The notes beneath the pieces were generated by a model, which had not been told where the DNA came from, did not search any database, and worked only from the letters and a program-made list of their open reading frames with translations. The translations under genes and the position numbers were made by a program. This document shows positions 36,845 to 45,038 of a DNA stretch of 64,000 nt, piece by piece. How positions within the stretch are numbered: the first letter of the stretch is position 1; each line of letters opens with the position of its first letter. Origin of the DNA: Uliginosibacterium gangwonense DSM 18521 (lineage in GTDB: Bacteria; Pseudomonadota; Gammaproteobacteria; Burkholderiales; Rhodocyclaceae); NCBI RefSeq assembly GCF_000373965.1, contig NZ_KB892837.1, positions 124,904 through 188,903 of the forward strand, read 5' to 3'.

Positions 36845-37741
36845 TTACGGTACCGGGCAGTGGCGGTATTTCTCGGCAATGGCCTGAATGGTGGCCAGAT
36901 CCTGCGCCGAAAAATGAATCGGGTAACGGCTCTCACCCACATCATCCCCCAGCAGCACGACAGCCTTTTTCACCGCTGCGGGCGAAAAGGCCACGGCGTA
37001 GAGCTCCTTGCGCAGCCCGGCAATGAATTCCTGTGCGGCTTCGGCCTTGGCCAGATCACCCGCATGGAAGTTCTTCCAGATGCGGCTGACGCCTTCGGGC
37101 TGGACGTTCGCCAGACCGGAGATGCAGGCGCAGCAGCCTTCCACAAAACCACGGTAGGCCAGATGATCCGGGCCGCTCAGCACATCAAAGCCTTCAATCC
37201 CTTTGACGGCAGCAAGGAAGCCTTGCAGGCTTTCGTAGCTGCCTGCGCTGTCCTTAATCCCGATGATGTTCGGGTGCTCGGCCAGCTTGCGGGCCGTCTC
37301 CGGTTCAATCGTGTTGCCGGTGCGGCCCGGTATGTTATACAGATAAACGGGAACCGGCACGGCATCCGCTACAGCGGTGTAATGTGCAATCACTTCGCTT
37401 TGCTTGAGCGGCACAAAATAAGGGGTAATGGCTGACACCGCATCCACCCCCAGGCGTGCCGCTTCCTTGCCCAGGCGGATGGTCGCGGCCGTTGAGATTT
37501 CACCGATATGTGCCACCACCGGCACGCGGCCAGCGACTTCGTCCACACAAATGCCCGTAACGCGAATCTTTTCGGCCATATCCAGCACGAAGAATTCACC
37601 ATTCGTGCCATTGCAGAAAATGCCATTGTCGTGGGCCAGCTGGCGCTGGATCTGTTTGCGCAAGCGTTGCTCACAGACTTCGCCTTGCGGATTGAAAGGG
37701 GTGACGATAGCGGTCAGCACGCCCTGGACTTTCTTGCTCAT
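36845..37741 (-). CDS. DapA/NAL-superfamily 2-keto-3-deoxy acid aldolase
   Basis: A 298-residue class I aldolase-fold protein. It opens GVLTAIVTPF, with NGTNGEFFVLD in the position of the GTTGE loop, catalytic Tyr in YLYNIPGRTGN and Schiff-base Lys in GIKDSAGSYES. The family cleaves or forms bonds to pyruvate through that Lys. The GTTGE Thr pair is altered (TNGE), and the context is catabolic, so a 2-keto-3-deoxy sugar acid aldolase is more likely than lysine synthesis. Last gene of the DeoR-kinase-PdxA2-sialidase-ADH-aldolase operon. Proposed products are pyruvate and a short aldehyde acid (inference). Confidence 0.82.
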   Translation of the reverse strand: MSKKVQGVLTAIVTPFNPQGEVCEQRLRKQIQRQLAHDNGIFCNGTNGEFFVLDMAEKIRVTGICVDEVAGRVPVVAHIGEISTAATIRLGKEAARLGVDAVSAITPYFVPLKQSEVIAHYTAVADAVPVPVYLYNIPGRTGNTIEPETARKLAEHPNIIGIKDSAGSYESLQGFLAAVKGIEGFDVLSGPDHLAYRGFVEGCCACISGLANVQPEGVSRIWKNFHAGDLAKAEAAQEFIAGLRKELYAVAFSPAAVKKAVVLLGDDVGESRYPIHFSAQDLATIQAIAEKYRHCPVP

Positions 37742-37769
37742 GTAGTCTGTCTCCTGTCGCAGTCTCTAC

Positions 37770-38927
37770 TTAGATTAAGTGCTTGTAGATTGTGCGAATA
37801 TCATCTTTGTTCATGCAGCGGGGATTGTTATCCAGCAGGCGGGTGACTTTTGCTGCGCCCTCAACCAGCCCTTCCAGATCCGCTTCAGTAATGTTCCAGC
37901 GCTTCAGGTCAGCGGGAATCTGCAAATCACGGTTGAGCGCAAACAAGGCTTCCACCACGGCTTCGGCCGCCTGCTGCGGGCTCAGTCCGGCAATCTCCAA
38001 CCCCATCGCTTGGGCGATCTGGCAAAACTGCGCTTCATTACCCACAGCGTTGAAACGCATCACATAGGGCAGCAAAATGGCATTAGAGATGCCGTGGGGC
38101 ATGCGGTACTTGCCACCCAAGGGATAGGCTAGCGCATGCACGGCAGTCGTGCTGGAGGTGGCAATACAGATGCCGCCATACATGGCCCCCAGCAGCATGT
38201 CGTGCCGAGCCTCCAGATCCTGCCCATTGCTCCACGCACGGCGGATGCTGCCTGCAATCAGCGCGATGGCTTTGAGTGAGAACAACTCGCTGAAAGGATT
38301 GGCTTTTTTCGAGGTGAAGCATTCAATGGCGTGGCACAGTGCATCCATACCCGTGGAAGCCGTAATGGCCGGGGGCAAGCTGATGGTCATCTTGGGGTCA
38401 AGAATCACACAGTCCGGCATCAGGCGGGCGCTGACGATCCCGACTTTCAGCTCATCCTCAGGCACCAGTACGATGCTGTTTGGCGTCGCTTCAGAGCCTG
38501 TCCCAGCGGTGGTGGGCACCATCAGGGTCGGCACACCACGCTTGGGAATCGGCGCCTTGGCCAGCAGGGCACGCAAAGACAAGTCAGGGTTGCTCAGCAG
38601 CACAGCAACAATCTTGGCCACATCCATGGCGCTGCCACCGCCGATCCCGACGATCAGGTCGGTAGCATATTGGCGGGCAGCGGCGAGAATGGTTTCGACC
38701 TGCTCCACGGTAGGTTCCGGCGGGGTGTCGTCGAGCACCTGCACTTTGACGCCTGCGGCTTCCAGTACCGCTTTGGGCTGCTGCAGCAAACCTGCACCAG
38801 CCACCCCTTTGTCGCTGATGATCAGCACCTGAGTGGCGCCAAAATCGGCCACCAGTTCCTTCAGGCTTTCGACACTGCCCGGCCCGGCCACCACGCGACC
38901 TACGTTCAACAGGGAATAAGTATTCAT
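37770..38927 (-). CDS. Iron-containing alcohol dehydrogenase
   Basis: A 385-residue group III alcohol dehydrogenase. The dinucleotide-binding GIGGGSAMDVAK (~100) is followed by the metal-binding Asp/His set in MDALCHAIECF and HALAYPLGGKYRMPHGISNAILLP, and VPTTAGTGSEAT. It should interconvert an aldehyde and an alcohol with NAD(P)H. Between the aldolase and the sialidase-like gene, its natural task would be reduction of the aldehyde released by the aldolase. Cytoplasmic. Confidence 0.9.
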   Translation of the reverse strand: MNTYSLLNVGRVVAGPGSVESLKELVADFGATQVLIISDKGVAGAGLLQQPKAVLEAAGVKVQVLDDTPPEPTVEQVETILAAARQYATDLIVGIGGGSAMDVAKIVAVLLSNPDLSLRALLAKAPIPKRGVPTLMVPTTAGTGSEATPNSIVLVPEDELKVGIVSARLMPDCVILDPKMTISLPPAITASTGMDALCHAIECFTSKKANPFSELFSLKAIALIAGSIRRAWSNGQDLEARHDMLLGAMYGGICIATSSTTAVHALAYPLGGKYRMPHGISNAILLPYVMRFNAVGNEAQFCQIAQAMGLEIAGLSPQQAAEAVVEALFALNRDLQIPADLKRWNITEADLEGLVEGAAKVTRLLDNNPRCMNKDDIRTIYKHLI

Positions 38928-38954
38928 CTTTCTTTTCTCCAGAAGGTGGCGGGC

Positions 38955-40139
38955 TCAGTTCGCCTTGATCCAGTCTTCTTCAATGCGTACGTACTTGATG
39001 TACTGCCGGTAATAGGTGTAGGCAATATGAATCGCGCCGTCTTCACCCTGCTTGATAGAGGGGTAGGAAAACTCGCGGTTCAGCTGTTTTTCCGAGTTAT
39101 TGCTCATGCAGTACCCGTCGCCCACCTCCAGATTGCGCTTGTAGGGCCAGGTTTTGCCACCGTCTTCCGAAATGGCGACCGTCATGGGCGCACGCGGCGT
39201 GCCCCAGAATGCCGTACGTGTACCTTCGACGGGCTTGGCCTCGACCTTGGCGGCGCCTTCAGGGGTATCGTCTTCAATTTCGTCATACAGCGATGCGCGG
39301 CGTTCGGTGGCCTGCTTGGAGCTGATGTTGTTGAACACAATGGCCAGATGGTTATTGCGCAGACGCACAAACTGAATGGAGGAGTTGTTGTTGGGCAACT
39401 CGGTCGGCACCGGCTTGGTCCAATGGCGGCCATTATCGGTGGAATGGCTCGTGTAGATGAAGTCGGCCCAGCGGCTGCGGAACAGCGCCAGCAAAGACCC
39501 ATCCGGCATTTTTTCCACATTCATGTGCACACAGCCCAAACTGGCCGGTACTGCGAACTCTTGCCAGTTCTTGCCATGGTCTGCACTGATCATCACCGCA
39601 CTGGTGTCGTAATTGCCAACCCATTTTTCGCCTTCGCAGGTATGGCAATGGAACACCGGAATCAGCCATTCGCCATTGTCGAGGACGACCACCGGCTGGC
39701 GCACGAAGGTGCCTTCCTGATTGAACAATACCCCAATCGGCCCCCAAGTCTGGCCATTATCGGGCGAGACACGGTAACGCACAATGGCGGTATCCTGATT
39801 GCCGAATTTCTGCGCGGTGTAGATCAGCCACAGTTGCCCGTCCGGCGTGGGGAACAGAATCGGGTTCTGTTCCGAGCGGGTCGGGTCTTCCGAAAGCTTG
39901 ACCGCCTCGGTCCAGCAATCCTGCCCAGCAGGCAGGCGCGAGAAATAAATCGAGATATCGGCAATCCCTTCCTGCGTGCCACCGAACCAGACGCAGCCCA
40001 GATCGCCATTGGGCAAGGGCATCACATTGGCCGCGTGATTCTGTATACATGCCGAAGGAATGTTGGCATCGATGCGCTGCGCATCATCAGGGACCGTTAT
40101 GAGTTTTCCTGCAAGCGCTTTTTCCACCTTGGTCTCCAC
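38955..40139 (-). CDS. Sialidase-fold (BNR repeat) protein, cytoplasmic
   Basis: A 394-residue protein with a six-bladed propeller pattern. Four Asp-boxes are visible: SPDNGQTW, SADHGKNW, STDNGRHW and SEDGGKTW. Other marks are NPILFPTPDGQLWLIYTAQ and MPDGSLLALFRSR. There is no signal peptide, so it would act on an imported substrate. Sialidase-fold enzymes include hydrolases of 2-keto-3-deoxy sugar acid ketosides (sialic acid, Kdn, Kdo). No sialic acid kinase or epimerase is nearby, so a sialic acid role is unlikely. The catalytic Arg triad cannot be assigned by eye. It may also be a non-hydrolytic propeller such as a lactonase or mutarotase. Confidence 0.75.
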   Translation of the reverse strand: METKVEKALAGKLITVPDDAQRIDANIPSACIQNHAANVMPLPNGDLGCVWFGGTQEGIADISIYFSRLPAGQDCWTEAVKLSEDPTRSEQNPILFPTPDGQLWLIYTAQKFGNQDTAIVRYRVSPDNGQTWGPIGVLFNQEGTFVRQPVVVLDNGEWLIPVFHCHTCEGEKWVGNYDTSAVMISADHGKNWQEFAVPASLGCVHMNVEKMPDGSLLALFRSRWADFIYTSHSTDNGRHWTKPVPTELPNNNSSIQFVRLRNNHLAIVFNNISSKQATERRASLYDEIEDDTPEGAAKVEAKPVEGTRTAFWGTPRAPMTVAISEDGGKTWPYKRNLEVGDGYCMSNNSEKQLNREFSYPSIKQGEDGAIHIAYTYYRQYIKYVRIEEDWIKAN

Positions 40140-40167
40140 CCGAAATCGTGTTTAAAATCCGCCGGAA

Positions 40168-41193
40168 TCAGGCCAGCGCTTTTTGTTCGGCCTGACGCTT
40201 TTGCCCGGCCAGAAGTTTCATTGCGTACAGGGCGGCATCCACCAGACTGTCGGCATTGGCAATCCCCTTGCCGGCAATATCAAACGCCGTGCCGTGATCC
40301 ACCGAGGTACGCAGGATCGGCAATCCCAAGGTAATATTCACTCCACTGATGGCCTGCCATTTGCCAGTGACCGGGTCCACATTGAAGCCCAGCAGCTTCA
40401 CCGGGATATGGCCTTGGTCATGGAACATGGCGACCACGGCATCAAATTGCTCGGCACGCAGCTTGATGAACACGGTGTCCCCCGGAACCGGGCCGATGAC
40501 CTGATGCCCTTGGGCCACATATTCATTGATCACCGGGGTGATGATTTCATTTTCTTCCTTGCCCAGAATACCGCCCTCGCCCGCATGCGGGTTAAGGCCT
40601 GCAATCGCCAGCCGGGGCTTTTCAATCCCCAGACATTCCAGTGCATTCAGGGTCACGTCGATCACCCGGCGCAGGCGAGTCGGGGTGAGGCGTGCGGGCA
40701 CATCTGCAATCGCGCAGTGGGTGGTGACGTGGCTGACGCGCATCGGCCCGTGGGCAAGCATCATCACGGCATCCCGTTGCCCGGTCAGGTGGGCGAGCAA
40801 CTCGGTATGCCCTTCAAAGTGGTGGCCTGCCATATGCAGGGCTTCTTTGGACAGAGGCGCGGTCACGATGGCATCAGCCTCTCCGGCCTGTACCATTTCC
40901 GTAGCACGCTTGACGGCCTGATAAGCCCACTCGCCGCCCACGGCGCTGATCTCGCCTACCTTGATATCCCCTGCCACCGGGCCCACGTCAATCATGCGCA
41001 AAGGCAAATCCTTGACGCTTACACCCAACAGGCTGCCGGCGCGGTCCAGTGCAGCGGCACTCCCCAGTACCAGCAGTTCCATGCGCTTTGTGCTTGTCTC
41101 TTCGCGCATCAATTGCGCTGCCTTGACGATGATTTCCGGGCCGATTCCTGCCGGATCTCCCATCGTGATTGCCAAACGAATAGCTTTGCTCAT
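40168..41193 (-). CDS. pdxA2: PdxA2-type 4-phospho-tetronate 3-dehydrogenase
   Basis: A 341-residue PdxA-family metal-dependent dehydrogenase: MGDPAGIGPEI at the N-terminus, IVTAPLSKEALHMAGHHFEGHTE, the GLNPHAGEGG motif, and metal ligands in MFHDQGHIPVKLLGF. PdxA makes a vitamin B6 precursor. PdxA2, always linked to a DUF1537 kinase as here, oxidises and decarboxylates 4-phosphothreonate or 4-phosphoerythronate to dihydroxyacetone phosphate. The kinase gene ends three bases upstream of its start. The neighbours decide for PdxA2 over PdxA. Confidence 0.88.
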   Translation of the reverse strand: MSKAIRLAITMGDPAGIGPEIIVKAAQLMREETSTKRMELLVLGSAAALDRAGSLLGVSVKDLPLRMIDVGPVAGDIKVGEISAVGGEWAYQAVKRATEMVQAGEADAIVTAPLSKEALHMAGHHFEGHTELLAHLTGQRDAVMMLAHGPMRVSHVTTHCAIADVPARLTPTRLRRVIDVTLNALECLGIEKPRLAIAGLNPHAGEGGILGKEENEIITPVINEYVAQGHQVIGPVPGDTVFIKLRAEQFDAVVAMFHDQGHIPVKLLGFNVDPVTGKWQAISGVNITLGLPILRTSVDHGTAFDIAGKGIANADSLVDAALYAMKLLAGQKRQAEQKALA

Positions 41194-41196
41194 CGC

Positions 41197-42342
41197 TTAT
41201 GAGTCCTTGTGAAATAGGGCGCCGACTTTGATCATCTGCACCATGGTTAATAAGTCATCGTCCTTGCCAAATGCGCCAGACCGGGAGTGGCAACGCACGC
41301 CATCCCAGGTCCCGCCATTGAGCCATGAGCAGCCCCAGCCGCTACGCAGTGGGGTATCTGCCAGAAAACCTTTGGCACCGGTGGCTTTGCACAATGCCAG
41401 GAGGGTATCGCCACCAATGGCGACCAGCGTACCCGGGCGTGGCAAGCCACTGACAAGTTGTTCAACTTGCTGCTGCAAGCGCTGGGCAGCCTCGGCAGGC
41501 GCGAGCCATTCCGTGGCCGAGAGATCAAACATTGCAAAGCCGGGCTGAGCCTGAAACTTCTTCATCGCTGCTGCCACAGCTTCGTACTGTCCGGCTTCTG
41601 CAAACACAGGAGCAGTTAGCGCCGCTTTGAGGATTTGCCATTGGCGTTTGAAACTGGGCTGAAAACTGGCGCTGATCAGAATGCCCGGCGCATGATCAGC
41701 CAGGTTTTGTGCTACGGCGGTCTGCTGCAGTGAATACTTTTGCGCCAAGGCAAACGCCAAACCAGCACTGCCGCACCACATCCATGAGGAGAGCTTATCT
41801 ACCTGTGCGGCAAGCGCGAGCAGATCAGCTTCGGTACGGATTTCCGGAATCCATACACGTGACCCCTGCCCCGCCATTGCAGTTTCATCCGATGTACCGA
41901 CGTTGTACAGCCCGTGTGCGGCAAAGGCTTCGCTCAAAGTCTGGGTGCCGATCTGTTCAAACTGATCCGCTGCCGTCTGGCGCCAATGCCGGTTGCCATA
42001 GCTCACACGCCCCTGCGCCGGGAAAGCTGGCGCAAAGACCACGCCAGGAAATCCGCCTTCGCGTGCCAGCAACGCGACTTCTGCAAAGGTATTGCCACGC
42101 AGCAGGCTATCGACCTTCTTGAAGGCCAGACAGTTCTGCTTGAACCAGTCGATACTGGGCTGCAATACATCCAGCAGGCACGAGGCGGGAATATCACGGC
42201 TCTCGGTCGCCACGCATTCCACCGGTGCCCGAGGGGCGGTCTGATCTGGGCGCTCCATCCATACGGAGACGCCCCTACCAAAAGCAGCTGCGCTATCCAG
42301 TGCGCCAGTCAAATCATCGGCCAGAAGGTGAATGGGTTTCAT
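41197..42342 (-). CDS. Four-carbon acid sugar kinase (DUF1537; threonate/erythronate kinase)
   Basis: A 381-residue kinase of the OtnK/DtnK family. The N-terminal substrate domain starts HLLADDLTGALDSAAAFGRG, with FKKVDSLLRGN as the second conserved stretch. The C-terminal ATP domain has GTLVAIGGDTLLALCKATGAKG and closes SRSGAFGKDDDLLTM. DUF1537 kinases phosphorylate O4 of D-threonate, L-threonate or D-erythronate. The start codon overlaps the stop of the DeoR gene (ATGA), so kinase and regulator are coupled. Which tetronate is used cannot be read from sequence; D-threonate fits the pathway proposed in the findings. Confidence 0.87.
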   Translation of the reverse strand: MKPIHLLADDLTGALDSAAAFGRGVSVWMERPDQTAPRAPVECVATESRDIPASCLLDVLQPSIDWFKQNCLAFKKVDSLLRGNTFAEVALLAREGGFPGVVFAPAFPAQGRVSYGNRHWRQTAADQFEQIGTQTLSEAFAAHGLYNVGTSDETAMAGQGSRVWIPEIRTEADLLALAAQVDKLSSWMWCGSAGLAFALAQKYSLQQTAVAQNLADHAPGILISASFQPSFKRQWQILKAALTAPVFAEAGQYEAVAAAMKKFQAQPGFAMFDLSATEWLAPAEAAQRLQQQVEQLVSGLPRPGTLVAIGGDTLLALCKATGAKGFLADTPLRSGWGCSWLNGGTWDGVRCHSRSGAFGKDDDLLTMVQMIKVGALFHKDS

Positions 42343-43181
42343 GCCAGATGCTCCGCCAGGGTGAGTCTGGGTGAGGCTGCACGCAAACGCTCCAGATCCT
42401 CGTGGGAAATTCCATCATCAGTAAAAACTTCGTCAATATCTGCCAAGGTGCACACACTGGCAAATGCACGCGGGCGGAATTTGGAGGAATCCACCAGCAG
42501 GCAACGGCGGTTGGCGGCCTGAATCAACGCTTGTTTCACGCTGGCCAATTCAGGGGAGGTTTCGGACAAAACATCTTCAGTCACCGCATGCACCCCCATC
42601 AGCAGCACATCGGCACGCAGGGCGCGCGAGGCCTGAATCACGGCGTCGCCCAACAGGGTATTGGTATTGCAGCGCATGCGTCCACCCAACACATGCACTT
42701 GCATAAGCGAGCTGCTGCCCAGCACTTTGGCAATCTCAACATCATTGGTCACGCACACCAGCGGTATGTTGCGGGCAAGCACGGCACGTGCGGCTTCAAG
42801 CGTGGTGCTGCCACTATCAAAGATCACACTTTGATTGGGCTTGATCATGGCCGCTGCGGCATGGGCAATGGCTCGTTTCTCACGCATCGATAATTCCGCT
42901 GCCGCATGGGCATCAGGCTCAAACGTGCTGTATTGGGGGTGACGCAGAATGGCGCCACCGTGGGTGCGATCCAGTACCCGTTCTTCTGCCAAGGCATCCA
43001 GATCACGACGCAAGGTCGACACGGATACACCTAATGCATACGCCAGTTGTTGCAAGGTTGCCGCACCGTGCCGCTGCAGGAACTCCAGAATATGCTGACG
43101 CCGCTGTACGGGCAGCAATGCCTGCGCAGGTGGAACGATGACCGCAGGATGATCGACAAGGGCTTCAGCGGGGGTTCCCAT
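42339..43181 (-). CDS. DeoR/GlpR-family transcriptional regulator 1
   Basis: A protein of about 280 residues from MGTPAEAL, preceded by AAAGG. The winged helix-turn-helix (~28-85) reads RRQHILEFLQRHGAATLQQLA and VSTLRRDLDALAEE with the family signature RTHGGAI. The DeoRC effector domain follows: VIFDSGSTTLEAARAV, VTNDVEIAKVL, VHVLGGRMR, DVLLMGVHAV, LLVDSSKFRPRAFA. These regulators usually respond to a phosphorylated sugar intermediate, here plausibly the 4-phospho-tetronate. First gene of the catabolic operon and divergent from the symporter, so it can control both promoters. Confidence 0.9.
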   Translation of the reverse strand: MGTPAEALVDHPAVIVPPAQALLPVQRRQHILEFLQRHGAATLQQLAYALGVSVSTLRRDLDALAEERVLDRTHGGAILRHPQYSTFEPDAHAAAELSMREKRAIAHAAAAMIKPNQSVIFDSGSTTLEAARAVLARNIPLVCVTNDVEIAKVLGSSSLMQVHVLGGRMRCNTNTLLGDAVIQASRALRADVLLMGVHAVTEDVLSETSPELASVKQALIQAANRRCLLVDSSKFRPRAFASVCTLADIDEVFTDDGISHEDLERLRAASPRLTLAEHLA

Positions 43182-43540
43182 TACAAACGACCTTTGTACA
43201 TTTGAAAGAATTTGATTTGTTATGAAAGATTCTGGCACGCAGATTGAGGGATTGCAAACTTTTCCACACCGCAAACAGCTAGGCGTAAACCACTATAAAA
43301 GCGCGAAATCTAGCAGCCTCAAGCGATTTACGGCCATTTATACTTTCTTAACCTTCCATTTTTTGTGACGCTGTTTGATTGGTATTGACGTTTTGTGAAT
43401 CATTGTTCAATATGAATTAGCGTGATCGATTTTGAAATAAACAGATTCAATCGATACCGGTATGACTGGGCGAGTCCCAACAAACCAATACCAGGCAATC
43501 ACAGGTCTTGCACCAAGACCCGTATGCGGAGGAGACACAC
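43182..43540. promoter_or_regulatory. Divergent control region between DeoR 1 and symporter
   Basis: A 359-bp AT-rich gap that must contain both the catabolic operon promoter and the symporter promoter. On the plus strand TTGACG (43385-43390) is followed after 17 bp by CAATAT, a weak sigma-70 candidate. The palindromic ATCGAT/GATCGAT words near 43425-43460 are possible operator half-sites. A strong GGAGGAG sits before the symporter ATG. Confidence 0.4.
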
Positions 43541-44956
43541 ATGAAAGAGTTCAGTTCGGCGGACACCTTGATCATCATCGGTGTCATCATTGCTTATATC
43601 CTGGGTACAGGATGGCTCACCCTGAAGCTACGTTCCAAAACCAATGATCAGTTCATGGTGGCTTCCCGCGCCATGCCGGTTGCAGTGGTCGGTGTCTTGC
43701 TGATGTCGGAGTTCATTGGCGCCAAATCCACGGTGGGTACGGCCCAAGCCGCCTTCGGGCAAGGGATCGCCGCCTCCTGGTCGGTACTGGCGGCCGGGAT
43801 TGGTTATTTGCTCTTCGGCCTGTTCTTCGTGCGCAAAATTTATGGCTCGGGTGAATTCACCATTTCAGGGGTGATGGCGCAGAAATATGGCCGCGCCACT
43901 ATGACAGTTGTTTCGCTGGTCATGGTTTATGCGCTATTTCTCGTCAATGTGGGGAACTACATTTCCGGGGCCGCCGCACTATCGACCATCCTGAAAATCA
44001 ATATCCCCGTGGCCATGATCATCATCGGGGTGATCAGCACCTTTTACTTCACGCTGGGTGGCTTGAAAGGGGTTGCCTACGTTACCTTGCTGCACAGTGC
44101 CATCAAGCTGGTCGGGATTGGCGTCTTGGCATGGGTTGCGCTGAATATGACGGGCGGTTTCGCCCCGATGATCGAGAAAATGCCAGCAGAATACTTTACC
44201 GCCACCGGTAAAGTGAGCGCATCTACCGTCATCGCATGGATCATCGGTACAGTGGGTGCAATTTTCTCCACCCAGTTCGTGATTCAAGCCATCTCCTCCA
44301 ACAAGTCGGCCGATGATGCGCGCAAGTCCTGCCTGTTCGCCGCTGGCCTGTGCATTCCTGTCGGTCTGGGTCTGGGCATCATCGGCGTGTGTGCCAAGTT
44401 CCTCTTCCCGGATATGAAGAGCATCTACGCGCTGCCGGTCTTCCTGCAATACATGAACGTGGGCTGGGCCTCACTGGTGGCCACCTCGCTGGTCGCGTCC
44501 GTGTTCGTTTCGGTTGCTACGGTTGCGCTGGCCATGGCCTCCTTGCTGATCAAGGACTTCTACGTGCCTTACGCCAAGCCGACGCCGGAACGCCAAATGC
44601 GCATGACCCACATCCTGTCGGTCGTCATTGGCTTGTCTCCGCTGGTGTTCTGCCTGTTCCTACCGGAAATCTTGAAGCTCTCGTTCTTTACCCGTGCAAT
44701 CCGCCTATCGATCTCCATTGTTGCCCTGATCGGCTTCTACCTGCCCTTCTTCCGCAGCAATGCGGGCGCCATCATCAGCCTGCTGGGATCCACCGTGCTG
44801 ACCAGCCTGTGGTACTACTGGGGTGACCCGTACGGCATCGACAACATGTACGTTGCGCTGGCCGTACCCATGGTGGTGATGGTGGTGGAAACGCTGGTGC
44901 GCAATGTACTGGGCCTGGGGAAAGCTGAGCAGAAACAGAACGCCCCTGCCGCATAA
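43541..44956 (+). CDS. Sodium:solute symporter family (SSS) transporter
   Basis: A 471-residue inner-membrane protein with 13 or so hydrophobic helices, starting MKEFSSADTLIIIG after a GGAGGAG ribosome site. SSS marks are ASRAMPVAVVGVLLMSEFIGAKSTVGTAQ (helix 1 and the Na2 region), GGLKGVAYVTLLHSAIKLVG and TQFVIQAISSNKSADDARK. It would import an organic acid, sugar acid or similar solute with Na+. It faces away from the catabolic operon, shares its control region, and probably brings in the operon's substrate or a tetronate. A strong terminator follows. Confidence 0.9.
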   Translation: MKEFSSADTLIIIGVIIAYILGTGWLTLKLRSKTNDQFMVASRAMPVAVVGVLLMSEFIGAKSTVGTAQAAFGQGIAASWSVLAAGIGYLLFGLFFVRKIYGSGEFTISGVMAQKYGRATMTVVSLVMVYALFLVNVGNYISGAAALSTILKINIPVAMIIIGVISTFYFTLGGLKGVAYVTLLHSAIKLVGIGVLAWVALNMTGGFAPMIEKMPAEYFTATGKVSASTVIAWIIGTVGAIFSTQFVIQAISSNKSADDARKSCLFAAGLCIPVGLGLGIIGVCAKFLFPDMKSIYALPVFLQYMNVGWASLVATSLVASVFVSVATVALAMASLLIKDFYVPYAKPTPERQMRMTHILSVVIGLSPLVFCLFLPEILKLSFFTRAIRLSISIVALIGFYLPFFRSNAGAIISLLGSTVLTSLWYYWGDPYGIDNMYVALAVPMVVMVVETLVRNVLGLGKAEQKQNAPAA

Positions 44957-44998
44957 AGACGATCCGAATACCTCCCTCCATGCGTTTGCATGACTCCA

Positions 44999-45023
44999 CA
45001 GGCCCTTAACGGGCCTGTTTTTT
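44999..45023 (+). terminator. Rho-independent terminator after the symporter
   Basis: Perfect 7-bp stem CAGGCCC/GGGCCTG, 5-nt loop TTAAC, then T6. It lies 43 bp after the symporter stop and 16 bp before the end of the convergent DeoR 2 gene. Confidence 0.9.
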
Positions 45024-45038
45024 ACTTGTAGGCGAAGC

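Noticed and set aside
36845-37741. Second lysine-pathway dapA
   Set aside because: Altered pyruvate-binding loop and location at the end of a catabolic operon argue for a sugar-acid aldolase. The other copy at 22.0 kb is the better DapA candidate.
38331-40334. Long plus-strand open frame (667 codons) over the alcohol dehydrogenase and sialidase-like genes
   Set aside because: It is antisense to two clearly recognisable genes, has no family resemblance and no ribosome site. Open antisense frames are common with this codon usage.
40183-41202. 339-codon plus-strand frame opposite pdxA2
   Set aside because: Antisense shadow of a well-conserved dehydrogenase gene; sequence is Cys/His/Arg-rich without domain pattern.
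36845-43274. Sialic acid catabolic cluster
   Set aside because: A sialidase-fold protein and a NAL-type aldolase are present, but no NanK/NanE/NagB-like genes. The kinase and dehydrogenase are tetronate enzymes, so sialic acid does not fit.
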